In this document: positions 48,167-58,556 of the stretch, piece by piece | Numbering within the stretch: the stretch's first letter is position 1 | How the letters are laid out: every line of letters starts with the position of its first letter | Made by a program: the position numbers and the translations under genes | Origin: Streptomyces sp. ISL-36 | Lineage (GTDB): Bacteria; Actinomycetota; Actinomycetes; Streptomycetales; Streptomycetaceae | Reading direction: 5' to 3' | DNA: 64,000 nucleotides | Assembly (NCBI RefSeq): GCF_018614205.1 | Contig: NZ_JAGGOS010000015.1 | Location: forward strand, 128,558 to 192,557 | Notes under the pieces: generated by a model | What the model was told of the DNA's origin: nothing | Database searches by the model: none | What the model saw: the letters and a program-made list of their open reading frames with translations, nothing else

Positions 48167-49303
48167 ATGACCGTGTTCTCCCCTCTCGCCATCGGGCCGC
48201 ACATCGTGACGCCGCCCGTGGTGCTCGCGCCGATGGCCGGCATCACCAACGCTCCCTTCCGCACCCTCTGCCGCGAGTACAGCGGCGGCAAGGGGCTGTT
48301 CGTGAGCGAGATGATCACGACGAGGGCGCTGGTCGAGCGCAATGAGAAGACCATGCAGCTCATCCGCTTCGACGAGAGCGAGAAGCCGCGCTCGATCCAG
48401 CTGTACGGCGTCGACCCGGTGACCGTCGGCAAGGCCGTGCGGATGATCGTGGACGAGGACCTCGCCGACCACATCGACCTGAACTTCGGCTGCCCCGTCC
48501 CCAAGGTCACCCGCAAGGGCGGTGGCTCCGCTCTGCCGTACAAGCGGCCACTGCTGCGCGCGATCCTGAACGAGGCCGTGACGAACGCGGGCGACCTGCC
48601 GGTCACCATGAAGATGCGCAAGGGCATCGACGACGACCACATCACGTACCTGGACGCGGGACGGATCGCCGTCGAGGAGGGTGTCACGGCGATCGCCCTG
48701 CACGGGCGGACGGCGGCGCAGCACTACGGCGGTACGGCTGACTGGGACGCCATCGCGCGCCTCAAGGAGCACGTGCCGGAGATCCCGGTGCTCGGCAACG
48801 GGGACATCTGGTCGGCGGACGACGCGCTCCGGATGATGCGCGAGACCGGCTGCGACGGTGTGGTCGTCGGGCGCGGCTGCCTCGGCCGGCCGTGGCTCTT
48901 CGGCGACCTGGTCGCGGGCTTCGAGGGCACCGGTGCGTACGCCCAGCCGCCGCTGCGCGAGGTCGCGGCCGCGATGGTGCGGCACGCACGGCTGCTCGGC
49001 GAGTGGCTGGGCGACGAGTCGCGCGGTGTCATCGACTTCCGCAAGCACGTCGCCTGGTACCTGAAGGGCTTCTCGGTCGGTTCCGAGATGCGCAAGAAGC
49101 TGGCGATCACCTCGTCGCTGGACGAGCTGAGCGCTCAATTGAGCGAGCTGGACCTGGACCAGTCGTGGCCGGTGGGTGCGGACGGTCCGCGGGGCCGTAC
49201 ATCGGGCAACAACCGGGTCGTGCTGCCGGACGGATGGCTCAAGGACCCGTACGACTGCGCGGGTGTCAGCGAGGACGCGGAGCTGGACACATCCGGCGGC
49301 TGA
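48167..49303 (+). CDS. dusB: tRNA-dihydrouridine synthase
   Basis: A 378-residue FMN enzyme reducing uridine to dihydrouridine in the tRNA D-loop. The FMN barrel begins VVLAPMAGITNAPFRTLCRE. The catalytic Cys is in DLNFGCPVPKVTRKGGGSAL, with TMKMRKGIDD and LHGRTAAQHYGGTADWD following. The start at 48167 gives the usual short N-terminus; the ATG at 48137 adds 10 residues and cannot be excluded. No strong ribosome site is visible for either. The symbol reflects DusB-like family membership. Confidence 0.93.
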   Translation: MTVFSPLAIGPHIVTPPVVLAPMAGITNAPFRTLCREYSGGKGLFVSEMITTRALVERNEKTMQLIRFDESEKPRSIQLYGVDPVTVGKAVRMIVDEDLADHIDLNFGCPVPKVTRKGGGSALPYKRPLLRAILNEAVTNAGDLPVTMKMRKGIDDDHITYLDAGRIAVEEGVTAIALHGRTAAQHYGGTADWDAIARLKEHVPEIPVLGNGDIWSADDALRMMRETGCDGVVVGRGCLGRPWLFGDLVAGFEGTGAYAQPPLREVAAAMVRHARLLGEWLGDESRGVIDFRKHVAWYLKGFSVGSEMRKKLAITSSLDELSAQLSELDLDQSWPVGADGPRGRTSGNNRVVLPDGWLKDPYDCAGVSEDAELDTSGG

Positions 49304-49380
49304 GCGTGGATGATCACGTCCGGATCGTGGGAAACAAGCCGTTTCCGTGGCGTGATCCTCGCCACCCTTGATAGGGGTGG

Positions 49381-49394
49381 CGCTCAGATGAGCG
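49381..49394. promoter_or_regulatory. Palindrome CGCTCA-GA-TGAGCG
   Basis: One of two 14-bp palindromes in the dus-ppdK gap, exactly 100 bp apart start to start. Possible operator or paired RNA element. Confidence 0.4.
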
Positions 49395-49417
49395 TATTTC
49401 GAGGCGTTGGACTCCTG

Positions 49418-49444
49418 GAAGGGTGGCACTGGGTGCCACCCTTC
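49418..49444 (+). terminator. Hairpin terminator after dus
   Basis: An 11-bp perfect stem (GAAGGGTGGCA) with a CTGGG loop, followed by TTGCG, 115 bases past the dus stop. Confidence 0.75.
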
Positions 49445-49446
49445 TT

Positions 49447-49494
49447 GCGTTCAAGAGTTGAACGCAGATGCTGCCGTGGTCGCTCATGTGAGCG
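49447..49494. promoter_or_regulatory. Two further palindromes upstream of ppdK
   Basis: GCGTTCAA-GAG-TTGAACGC at 49447-49465, then CGCTCA-TG-TGAGCG at 49481-49494. Together with the palindrome at 49381 they make the 381-bp gap 49304-49684 unusually rich in symmetry; no gene is seen in it. Confidence 0.45.
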
Positions 49495-49684
49495 TCTAAT
49501 CCCTGCTTTGAGTCAAGTGGCCTTCGGAGCCTGAAAGCGGAAGCTACTCATCGGTTACTTTCGATCTCCTGGCGGACGGGTGGTTAAGCCCGGATGACGG
49601 GTAGGCGTACCTCCCCAGAAGCCTTCGATCTGGGTATGTTCCTCGCCGTCAGGGCAGCCACCGAGCCTCGAGGAGTCGAGACCC

Positions 49685-52396
<2,712 letters not shown>

Positions 52397-52402
52397 CCGG
52401 TC

Positions 52403-52435
52403 GGCGGCCGGCGACCGGTCGGTCGCCGGCCCGCC
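52403..52435 (+). terminator. Hairpin immediately after ppdK
   Basis: Core stem GCCGGCGACC (52407-52416) pairs with 52421-52430 around a GGTC loop and can be extended with a bulge. It begins 7 bases after the stop. Confidence 0.65.
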
Positions 52436-52464
52436 GCTGAACTGGCGTTCAGTAGCAAAGACCA

Positions 52465-52515
52465 CCGGATCCGCCGTCGGTCATCCCAACCCTCACCGAC
52501 GGGCGGCGGATCCGG
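52465..52515. terminator. Long interrupted hairpin downstream of ppdK
   Basis: Outer arms CCGGATCCGCC / GGCGGATCCGG with inner arms CGTCGGT / ACCGACG around a CATCCCAACCCTC loop. May be a second terminator or a structured RNA end. Confidence 0.5.
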
Positions 52516-52525
52516 GCGCAAGAGA

Positions 52526-52564
52526 GACGGGGCGGACACCTTGTGCGGAGGTGTCCGCCCCGTC
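52526..52564. terminator. 16-bp perfect hairpin downstream of ppdK
   Basis: GACGGGGCGGACACCT with its exact complement, loop TGTGCGG, followed by GTATTTCG. The strongest of the hairpins in the gene-free stretch 52397-52969. Confidence 0.75.
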
Positions 52565-52688
52565 GTATTTCGTCCGCCCCTTGATGTTGCCCAAATGTGA
52601 GTTCGTGTTCAGTCGCGGCCGCTCGAATTATTGGCCGTTGAACTTTCTGCTTTGAACTTTCCACGATTCATCCAGCAAAGAACGGGAC

Positions 52689-52726
52689 GGGCGCGGCCAC
52701 CGGATCCCCACCCGGTGACCGCGCCC
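52689..52726. terminator. Further hairpin in the gene-free stretch before the DUF5937 gene
   Basis: GGGCGCGG-c-CACCGG pairs with CCGGTG-a-CCGCGCCC around ATCCCCAC. The rest of 52565-52969 shows no convincing gene: small open frames there lack ribosome sites and codon bias. Confidence 0.55.
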
Positions 52727-52969
52727 ATTACCCATGCCGGGCAAGTGAGCCGCAACCCTCGCCGACCGCCGCCGGACGCGCAAAGCCCCCCACGGTCTTC
52801 GCCACGTCACCTCGGTCCTGAAGGTTTCCTGCCCGACACGCACAGCTTTTCGGTTCCGCCCGGTTCCCCGCGATGCTTTTCAAGTGTGGCTGAAACACCC
52901 TGGTAACGTGCTGTGATGGTGTGCATACTCGTTGACGGGGGTGGTTGCGAGTGCACAGGTGGGGGTTCA

Positions 52970-54010
52970 ATGCTGCGGATTCATTTCACCGCAAACGACT
53001 TGGCCGGGGTCCGGATGGCCGGCCGTCCGGACGTTCTGTGGGAAACGATTCTCAGTTTTCACCGTTTAAGAGACCGGCGCGGGTCCGTCGTCTACGGAGA
53101 ATGGCGCTCGGACGCTCGTACACGGCTCAACGGTGAGACCCGCCTGCTGGCCGCACTGGTCCCCAGTCGCGGCTATTTCCCGGACTTCCTGACCCCCGCC
53201 GAGGGGCTCCACGGCCTCGACGACGGGCTCCAGGCGATCCGTGCCACCCCGCCGGCCCGCGTCCGCACCGAGCTGGCCCTGCTGGGCGCCGACCGGTCCG
53301 GCGGCCGGACCGTGCCCCATTCGCTGCGCGCGCTCGCCGAAGGCGGTGCGGAACCCTTCAACCGGCTCCTGGGCGCTCTGCGCGGCTACCACCGGGCCGC
53401 GATCGAACCGTACTGGCCCCACATCCGGGCCCGGGTCGAGGCCGAGCGGGCACTGCGCGGCCGGGCCCTGCTCGATGGCGGCGCGGACGAACTCCTCGCC
53501 TCCCTGCCGCCGATGCTGCGCTGGCGCGCCCCCGTCCTGGAGGCCGACTATCCCGTCGACCGCGACCTCCACCTCGACGGCAGGGGCCTGCTGCTCCAGC
53601 CCTCGTACTTCTGTCGCGGCGCCCCGGTCGTCCTACGAGACCCCACGCTGCCGCCGGTCCTGGTCTACCCGACCACCCACTGCGAGGCGCCCACCGTCCG
53701 GGAACCCGGCGGGACGTCGCTCGCCAAGCTGGTCGGCACCACCCGCTCGGCCGTCCTGCATGCCATCGGCGACGGCGGCACCACCAGCGAACTGGCCCGC
53801 AGGGCCGGGGTGTCGCTCGCCTCGGCCAGCCAGCACGCGGGCGTCCTGCGCGAGGCGGGGCTCGTCGCCACGCTGCGGCACGGCAACGCGGTCCTGCACA
53901 CACTGACGCCCTTGGGCGCCGCCCTGCTCGGCGGCGCCCAAGGACTCGCGGGGCCCTCACGGGCCCCCGTCGAACGTCTCTACGCGCGGAACGGACCGGT
54001 CACCTCGTAG
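52970..54010 (+). CDS. DUF5937 regulator with ArsR-type winged helix
   Basis: A 346-residue regulator. The N-terminal 250 residues are the DUF5937 domain, starting MLRIHFTANDLAGVRMAGRP. The C-terminal 75 residues are an ArsR-like winged helix (TTSELARRAGVSLASASQHA with GVLREAGLVATLRHGNAVLH). No metal-binding cysteines typical of ArsR are seen. GGGGG lies just upstream of the ATG; earlier in-frame ATGs at 52913 would add a Gly/Cys-rich stretch unlike the family. Its last 31 bases overlap the convergent PhoX-like gene. Confidence 0.88.
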   Translation: MLRIHFTANDLAGVRMAGRPDVLWETILSFHRLRDRRGSVVYGEWRSDARTRLNGETRLLAALVPSRGYFPDFLTPAEGLHGLDDGLQAIRATPPARVRTELALLGADRSGGRTVPHSLRALAEGGAEPFNRLLGALRGYHRAAIEPYWPHIRARVEAERALRGRALLDGGADELLASLPPMLRWRAPVLEADYPVDRDLHLDGRGLLLQPSYFCRGAPVVLRDPTLPPVLVYPTTHCEAPTVREPGGTSLAKLVGTTRSAVLHAIGDGGTTSELARRAGVSLASASQHAGVLREAGLVATLRHGNAVLHTLTPLGAALLGGAQGLAGPSRAPVERLYARNGPVTS

Positions 54011-55140
54011 GTGATACCGCCCGAGGAGCTGCCGGTGGTGCCCCGCTGGCTGGAGAAGTACAGCCGCCTGCCGTCGGGGGAGAAGGCCGGTCCGCAGATC
54101 TCGGAGCCGGACTGGCCGTTGATCCGCAGGAAGGGCGCGACGACGTCGTCCGGCGTGATGACGCAGATCTCCATGTTGCCGCCGTCCTCGGCGACGAACA
54201 GATCGCCCGAGGACGTGCCGGTGACGTTGTCGACGCCGGTCAGCGGGGCGCCGCCGCCGACCACGAGCGAGTCGTCGTAGGCGAGCTCGTAGGTGTTGTT
54301 GGTGAGGTTGAGCTGCCAGAGGCGGTTGTCGCCCTTGGTGGTGAACCAGACGGTGTCGTTGGCGTAGTGGCAGCCCTCGCCGCCGCTGAAGCGCTTGGCG
54401 CCGGAGACCTGGTCGCGGGTGTAGGTCGGGGAGCCGTCCGGGTCGGGGACGTTCGCCCAGGTGAAGGAGCCGGAGGTGGCGGTGCCGGCCTTCAGGACCT
54501 GGAGCGTGCCGGAGGAGAGGTTGCCCCAGGTGGTGGGGATGAACCGGTAGAGGCAGCCGTTGGTCTCGTCCTCGGTCAGGTAGATCACCTTGCGGACGGG
54601 GTCGGCGGCTGCGGCCTCGTGCTTGAACCTGCCCATGGCGTCACGGCGCACGGCCGCGTTCACGCCGTACGGGTCGGTCTCGTAGACGTAGCCGAGGCTG
54701 ACCTCCTCGCAGGAGAGCCAGGTGTTCCAGGGGGTCCTGCCGCCCGCGCAGTTGGTGCGGGTGTTGGCGAGGATGCGGTACGCGCCGGTGATCGAGCCCG
54801 ACGAGTCGAACTCCACCGCGCTCGCGCCGCCGCCGGGGTTGATCTCCGAGTTGGAGACGTAGATCCAGCCGGTGCCGTCGGTGAAGCAGGCGCCGCCGTC
54901 GGGGGCGTTGTGCCAGGTGTACGAGGTGCCGGCGACCTTCTGACCGGACCGGGCGATCACCCGGCTGGTGAAACCGCCGGGCAGCAGGATGCCGTTGGCG
55001 TCGGCCGCGCCGAGGGCCCCGTAGGGGCCGGCCCCGGGCTGCGCGGGCGCCGCGTAGGCGGCCCCGCGCATCAAGGTGCCGCCGAAGGCGGCGGCCGACG
55101 TACCGATGACAGCTCCGCGCAGGAAACTGCGTCGCTCCAC
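53980..55140 (-). CDS. Tat-exported PhoX/DUF839-like protein
   Basis: A 386-residue secreted protein. The N-terminus has a twin-arginine signal (RRSFLRGAVIGTSAAAFGG), implying export in folded form, possibly with cofactor. The mature part is a beta-propeller resembling DUF839/PhoX phosphatases: NAPDGGACFTDGTGWIYVSN, WNTWLSCEE, YLTEDETNGCLYRF, LFVAEDGGNMEI and CGPAFSPDGRRLYFSSQRG. PhoX enzymes use calcium/iron to hydrolyse phosphate esters; activity here is inferred. Starts with GTG. It overlaps the DUF5937 gene end to end. Confidence 0.88.
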   Translation of the reverse strand: MERRSFLRGAVIGTSAAAFGGTLMRGAAYAAPAQPGAGPYGALGAADANGILLPGGFTSRVIARSGQKVAGTSYTWHNAPDGGACFTDGTGWIYVSNSEINPGGGASAVEFDSSGSITGAYRILANTRTNCAGGRTPWNTWLSCEEVSLGYVYETDPYGVNAAVRRDAMGRFKHEAAAADPVRKVIYLTEDETNGCLYRFIPTTWGNLSSGTLQVLKAGTATSGSFTWANVPDPDGSPTYTRDQVSGAKRFSGGEGCHYANDTVWFTTKGDNRLWQLNLTNNTYELAYDDSLVVGGGAPLTGVDNVTGTSSGDLFVAEDGGNMEICVITPDDVVAPFLRINGQSGSEICGPAFSPDGRRLYFSSQRGTTGSSSGGITYEVTGPFRA

Positions 55141-55351
55141 GTCTCACTCCAGAGGGGGTGGTGGTGACCGCCCCGCCACGCCGGTCGGCGGCGGGGTCGC
55201 GCGCTTCCGGAACCTAGAAGTACGGAGTTGACTGTGCAGCAACAAGGAGTGAAGGGGAAGCGTCGGGTCGCGGTCGGGTCCTGGCGGCGGGACATCCCCT
55301 CTCCCTCCGCCCTGCCAGGACCCGGGCGAACCGCTCGCGACCCCACCCCTC

Positions 55352-55513
55352 AGGGCTGTCCCGTAATCCCTGGCGGGCGCACGACGACAGCTACGGCACC
55401 TCGCCACGTTGTCGGAACGCCCGCATACACCCAGTATGAGGACGTCCCTCCGCCTTGCGATGCACCGCATCTGACGCCGTGCGCTGACCCACCAGGGATT
55501 ACGGGACAGCCCT
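55352..55513. mobile_element. 162-bp MITE with 22-bp perfect inverted repeats
   Basis: The left end AGGGCTGTCCCGTAATCCCT(GG) at 55352-55373 is the exact inverse of 55492-55513. The 118-bp interior holds no open frame of note. Flanks TCA and TTA suggest a TNA-type target. It matches the short non-autonomous elements common in streptomycetes. It fills the gap 55141-55525 almost to the next start codon. Confidence 0.85.
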
Positions 55514-55525
55514 TAGGCTGCTGCC

Positions 55526-56824
55526 ATGACCGTTACATGGCAGACACACTGGCGGGCCCGGATCGCCGTCCTCGGCTCCGCGCTCGTCACCCTCGCCGGC
55601 AGCCTCGCGATCGTGGCGGCGGGAGCGGGCGAAGCAAGGGCGGCGATGCCCTTCGGGCAGCTCGACCCGGCTGTCGTCTCGCAGTTCAAGCTCCACGCCG
55701 GCACCACCTTCGCCGACAACGACAAGGCCATCACGGCGGTCGAGGCCCAGGGCGCCGTCACCGTACAGAACTCCACCCAGGTCCTCACCTCCGGCGGCCG
55801 CACCGGCATCAACAACCTGTGCCACACGACCGGGCTGGCCCCGAGCCTCAGCCCCGCCGGCTTCTGCTGGGACAAGGGCGACGACACCTCCAACTCCTGG
55901 ACGGACACGGGCGGCTGGACCCCGCAGGGCCTCACCGGCTCGTACGACGCCCAGCCCGACGGCAAGGTGGACGGGCGCACGGCCCTCCTCGCCTCCTGGC
56001 ACTTCAGCCGCGGAATGCAGGGCCCCAGCCCGGTTCCCAACGAGTTCGCCCGGGTCAGCCTCGTCAACGCCGAGGGCGGACAGATCCGCTACAACCACCT
56101 GCTGCTCGTCAAGCCGACCGTCGACGCGAACGGCAAGGGCAGTTTCACCCGCGTCAGCAGCCACGCGGACGGCGTGGTCTGGTACGGCAACCGGGTCTTC
56201 GTCGCCAACGGGCGCTGGCTCCAGGTCTTCGACCTCCGGCACATCTGGAAGGTCAACTCCAGCACCGAGGCGGTCGGCATCACCGGCACCACGTCCTCGG
56301 CCCGCTGGAGCAACTACGCCCTGCCGATGATCGGCGAGTACGTCACCACCAGCGACGGCGGCGCCTGCTCGACCACCACAGGCGACCGCCCCTGCCTCAA
56401 CTCCCTCAGCCTCGACCGCTCCGGACAGGACGGACTCGTCTCGGCCGAGTTCAAGCCGGGCGCGGCGGGCGGCCGGGTCATCCGCTGGGCGCTCGACGCC
56501 AACTCCGCACTGCCCTACGGGCACGCCACCGTCGGTTACTCCTCCCCGATCTGGGGCATGCAGGGCGCGGCGACCGACGGCACCGACTACTACCTCGCGG
56601 GCGACTGCCCCTCGGGGGTCGGCGGCGGCTCGGGCGACCCGTCCGGCGCACCCTTCTCCTGCATCCACAAGGCACAGCCCAACGCGGCGCCGCACGTCCT
56701 GACGACCTCGCCGGTCTACACGCAGAACCTCGGGTACTCGCCGTCCACCGGCCGCATCTGGGGACTCAACGAGAGGATCAACTCCACCACCGGTGCCAGG
56801 GTGGTGTTCTCCATCAACCGCTGA
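55526..56824 (+). CDS. Secreted protein of unknown function
   Basis: A 432-residue exported protein. A signal peptide spans about residues 10-40 (VLGSALVTLAGSLAIVAAGA, cleaved after AEARA-type site, observed EARAA). The mature part is rich in Ser, Thr, Gly, Trp and paired cysteines (FCWDKG, CSTTTGDRPCLNSL, CPSGVGGG), with blocks like WYGNRVFVANGRWLQVFDLR and YSPSTGRIWGLNERI, compatible with a beta-propeller. A MITE ends 12 bases before the ATG and there is no ribosome site. The stop lies in a 17-bp tandem repeat. Confidence 0.8.
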   Translation: MTVTWQTHWRARIAVLGSALVTLAGSLAIVAAGAGEARAAMPFGQLDPAVVSQFKLHAGTTFADNDKAITAVEAQGAVTVQNSTQVLTSGGRTGINNLCHTTGLAPSLSPAGFCWDKGDDTSNSWTDTGGWTPQGLTGSYDAQPDGKVDGRTALLASWHFSRGMQGPSPVPNEFARVSLVNAEGGQIRYNHLLLVKPTVDANGKGSFTRVSSHADGVVWYGNRVFVANGRWLQVFDLRHIWKVNSSTEAVGITGTTSSARWSNYALPMIGEYVTTSDGGACSTTTGDRPCLNSLSLDRSGQDGLVSAEFKPGAAGGRVIRWALDANSALPYGHATVGYSSPIWGMQGAATDGTDYYLAGDCPSGVGGGSGDPSGAPFSCIHKAQPNAAPHVLTTSPVYTQNLGYSPSTGRIWGLNERINSTTGARVVFSINR

Positions 56825-56863
56825 TCCGGATCAACCGCTGATCCGGATCATCCGCTGAGCCGG
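56813..56863. repeat. 17-bp tandem repeat over the stop codon, three copies
   Basis: ATCAACCGCTGATCCGG occurs at 56813, 56830 and, with two changes, 56847. The first copy encodes the final Ile-Asn-Arg-stop of the secreted protein, so the gene end itself has been multiplied. Confidence 0.9.
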
Positions 56864-56881
56864 CGGATCCGGCGGCTCAGC
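56854..56881 (+). terminator. Hairpin after the secreted-protein gene
   Basis: GCTGAGCC (56854-56861) pairs with GGCTCAGC (56874-56881) around a partly self-pairing GGCGGATCCGGC. It overlaps the last repeat copy. Confidence 0.6.
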
Positions 56882-56951
56882 CCACCCGGCGGAGCGCTTG
56901 AGCCGAGCCCCCTGGCCGAGCCCGAGCCCAGCTTCCGGGCAGGGCCCTCAG

Positions 56952-57115
56952 CCGGGGGACTCGGCCGACCCGAGCAGCGTCTGGAGGGCGGCGAGCCGCT
57001 CGCGCCAGAACTCCTTGTACGCCGCGACCGCACCCGCGTCCGCGTCGCCGGCGAGCGCCTCGTCCGAGAGCTTGCCCCGTGCGGCTGCCCCGCCGTCCGG
57101 CCGTCCGAAAAAAGA
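56952..57115 (-). pseudogene. Possible regulator remnant before the VOC gene
   Basis: In the gap 56825-57211 one minus-strand frame reads KSFFGRPDGGAAARGKLSDE and ends AAYKEFWRERLAALQTLLGS, which resembles the C-terminus of an ArsR-type regulator of the kind that accompanies VOC or SRPBCC genes. There is no start or DNA-binding domain upstream; the frame becomes unlike protein before 57115. Weak evidence. Confidence 0.3.
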
Positions 57116-57211
57116 TTTCGGCGTGGCGATGAGTTTCGGGACCGGCTGCCGTCTTCACTCTCGTAAGCGCCGATACGGCCGGTACGCACGAGACGGAAGA
57201 GAGAGACCACC

Positions 57212-57622
57212 ATGAGCCAGATGATCTTCGTGAACCTGCCCGTGAAGGACCTCGAGACCTCGAAGACCTTCTGGGGCAAGCTCGGCTACTCGTTCAACGA
57301 GCAGTTCTCCGACGACACCGCCGCGTGTCTGGTCATCAGCGACACGATCTTCGCGATGCTGCTGACCGAGCCCAAGTTCAAGGAGTTCACCAAGCCGGGC
57401 AAGGAGATCGCCGACGCGACGAAGACGACCGAGGTGCTGATCGCGCTGAGCGCCGAGAGCCGCGAGAAGGTCGACGAGCTGGCGGACGGGGCCCTCGCCG
57501 CCGGTGGTTCGGCGGCGAAGGAGCCCCTGGACTACGGCACCATGTACGGCCGCTCCTTCACCGACCCGGACGGCCACCACTGGGAGGTCATGTGGATGGA
57601 CCCCTCCGCCATCCAGGGCTGA
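57212..57622 (+). CDS. VOC (glyoxalase/dioxygenase-fold) family protein
   Basis: A 136-residue vicinal-oxygen-chelate protein, starting MSQMIFVNLPVKDLETSKTF, with two beta-alpha-beta modules. The second module ends GRSFTDPDGHHWEVMWMDPS, where His and Glu would be metal ligands. Similar small VOC proteins include glyoxalase-like and bleomycin-binding proteins; the substrate is not known. GAGAGAG-type purines precede the ATG. A 15-bp repeat array separates it from the convergent SDR gene. Confidence 0.9.
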   Translation: MSQMIFVNLPVKDLETSKTFWGKLGYSFNEQFSDDTAACLVISDTIFAMLLTEPKFKEFTKPGKEIADATKTTEVLIALSAESREKVDELADGALAAGGSAAKEPLDYGTMYGRSFTDPDGHHWEVMWMDPSAIQG

Positions 57623-57642
57623 CCGGTCACCGACGGCGCACC

Positions 57643-57770
57643 GACCGGTCTCGCCACGACCGGTCTCGCCACGACCGGTCTCGCCACGACCGGTCTCGCC
57701 ACGACCGGTCTCGCCACGACCGGTCTCGCCACGACCGGTCTCGCCACGACCGGTCTCGCCACGACCGGTC
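57643..57770. repeat. 15-bp perfect direct repeat, eight copies plus a partial
   Basis: GACCGGTCTCGCCAC is repeated eight times without change (57643-57762), then GACCGGTC (57763-57770) runs into the stop codon of the SDR gene. Every unit contains the palindrome GACCGGTC. The array fills the space between two convergent genes. Units abut without spacers, so it is not a CRISPR array. Confidence 0.97.
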
Positions 57771-58530
57771 AGGCCGAGACGCCCCCGTCGATCACCAGGT
57801 CCGTCCCGACGGCCGAGCCGGCGTCGTCCGAGGCGAGGTAGAGCACGGCCGCCGCGATCTCGGAGGCCGCCGAGATCCTGCCGAGCGGCGACTGCTCCTT
57901 CATCCGCACCTCGCGCTCGGCCTCGGTCTCGCCCGGCAGCAGCGACATCGTGGACTGCGAGGCGCCCGGGCTGACCGCGTTGATCCGGACGCCGTCGGCG
58001 ATGTGGTCGCGGGCGGCGGCCCGGGTGATCGCGGAGACGGCCGCCTTGGAGACCTGGTAGCCGAAGACGCCGGGGATGCGGACGTGCGCGCCGAGGTTGG
58101 ACGAGATGTTCACGATGGCGCCGCCGCCGTGCGCCCGCATGTGGGCGATCTCGGCCTGGAGGGAGTGCAGGACGCCGGTGACGTTGATGTCCAGGAGCGT
58201 CTGCCAGTCGTCCAGCGGGAAGTCGGCGGCGGCGTGGCCGCCCCGGAAGACCCCGGCGTTGTTCACGGCGACGTCGAGTCCGCCGAAGAGCTCGACGGTG
58301 CGCCGGACGAGCCGCCGGGTGTCCTCGGCGCGGGACACATCGGCGGTGAAGGCGGCGGCGGTGCCGCCGGCGGCCTCGATCAGGGCCACCGTCTCGTCGA
58401 GGGCGGCGGCGCCGCGGCCCGAGACGACCACCTTCCCGCCCTCGGCGGCGAAGGCGAGCGCGATGGCCCGGCCGAGACCGCTTCCGGCGCCGGTGACGAG
58501 AACGGTCCTGTCGGTGAAGCGTGCGGACAT
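57769..58530 (-). CDS. Short-chain dehydrogenase/reductase
   Basis: A 253-residue classical SDR. NAD(P) binding is shown by VLVTGAGSGLGRAIALAFA and NNAGVFRGGHAA. The catalytic tetrad appears as Ser in IVNISSNLG, and Tyr/Lys in FGYQVSKAAVSAITRAAA. An Arg or Lys at SGRGAAA suggests NADP preference. GGAG precedes the ATG. It lies 26 bases downstream of an MFS gene on the same strand and so belongs to the TetR-MFS-SDR group; substrate unknown. Confidence 0.93.
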   Translation of the reverse strand: MSARFTDRTVLVTGAGSGLGRAIALAFAAEGGKVVVSGRGAAALDETVALIEAAGGTAAAFTADVSRAEDTRRLVRRTVELFGGLDVAVNNAGVFRGGHAAADFPLDDWQTLLDINVTGVLHSLQAEIAHMRAHGGGAIVNISSNLGAHVRIPGVFGYQVSKAAVSAITRAAARDHIADGVRINAVSPGASQSTMSLLPGETEAEREVRMKEQSPLGRISAASEIAAAVLYLASDDAGSAVGTDLVIDGGVSA

Positions 58531-58556
58531 GGGAACTCCTTCGGAGAACGAGGTGG

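Noticed and set aside
52631..52906. Small proline-rich gene between ppdK and the DUF5937 gene
   Set aside because: No ribosome site, overlaps hairpins, composition like non-coding DNA.
57643..57770. CRISPR-like array
   Set aside because: Units abut directly with no spacers, the unit is only 15 bp and no cas gene is present.
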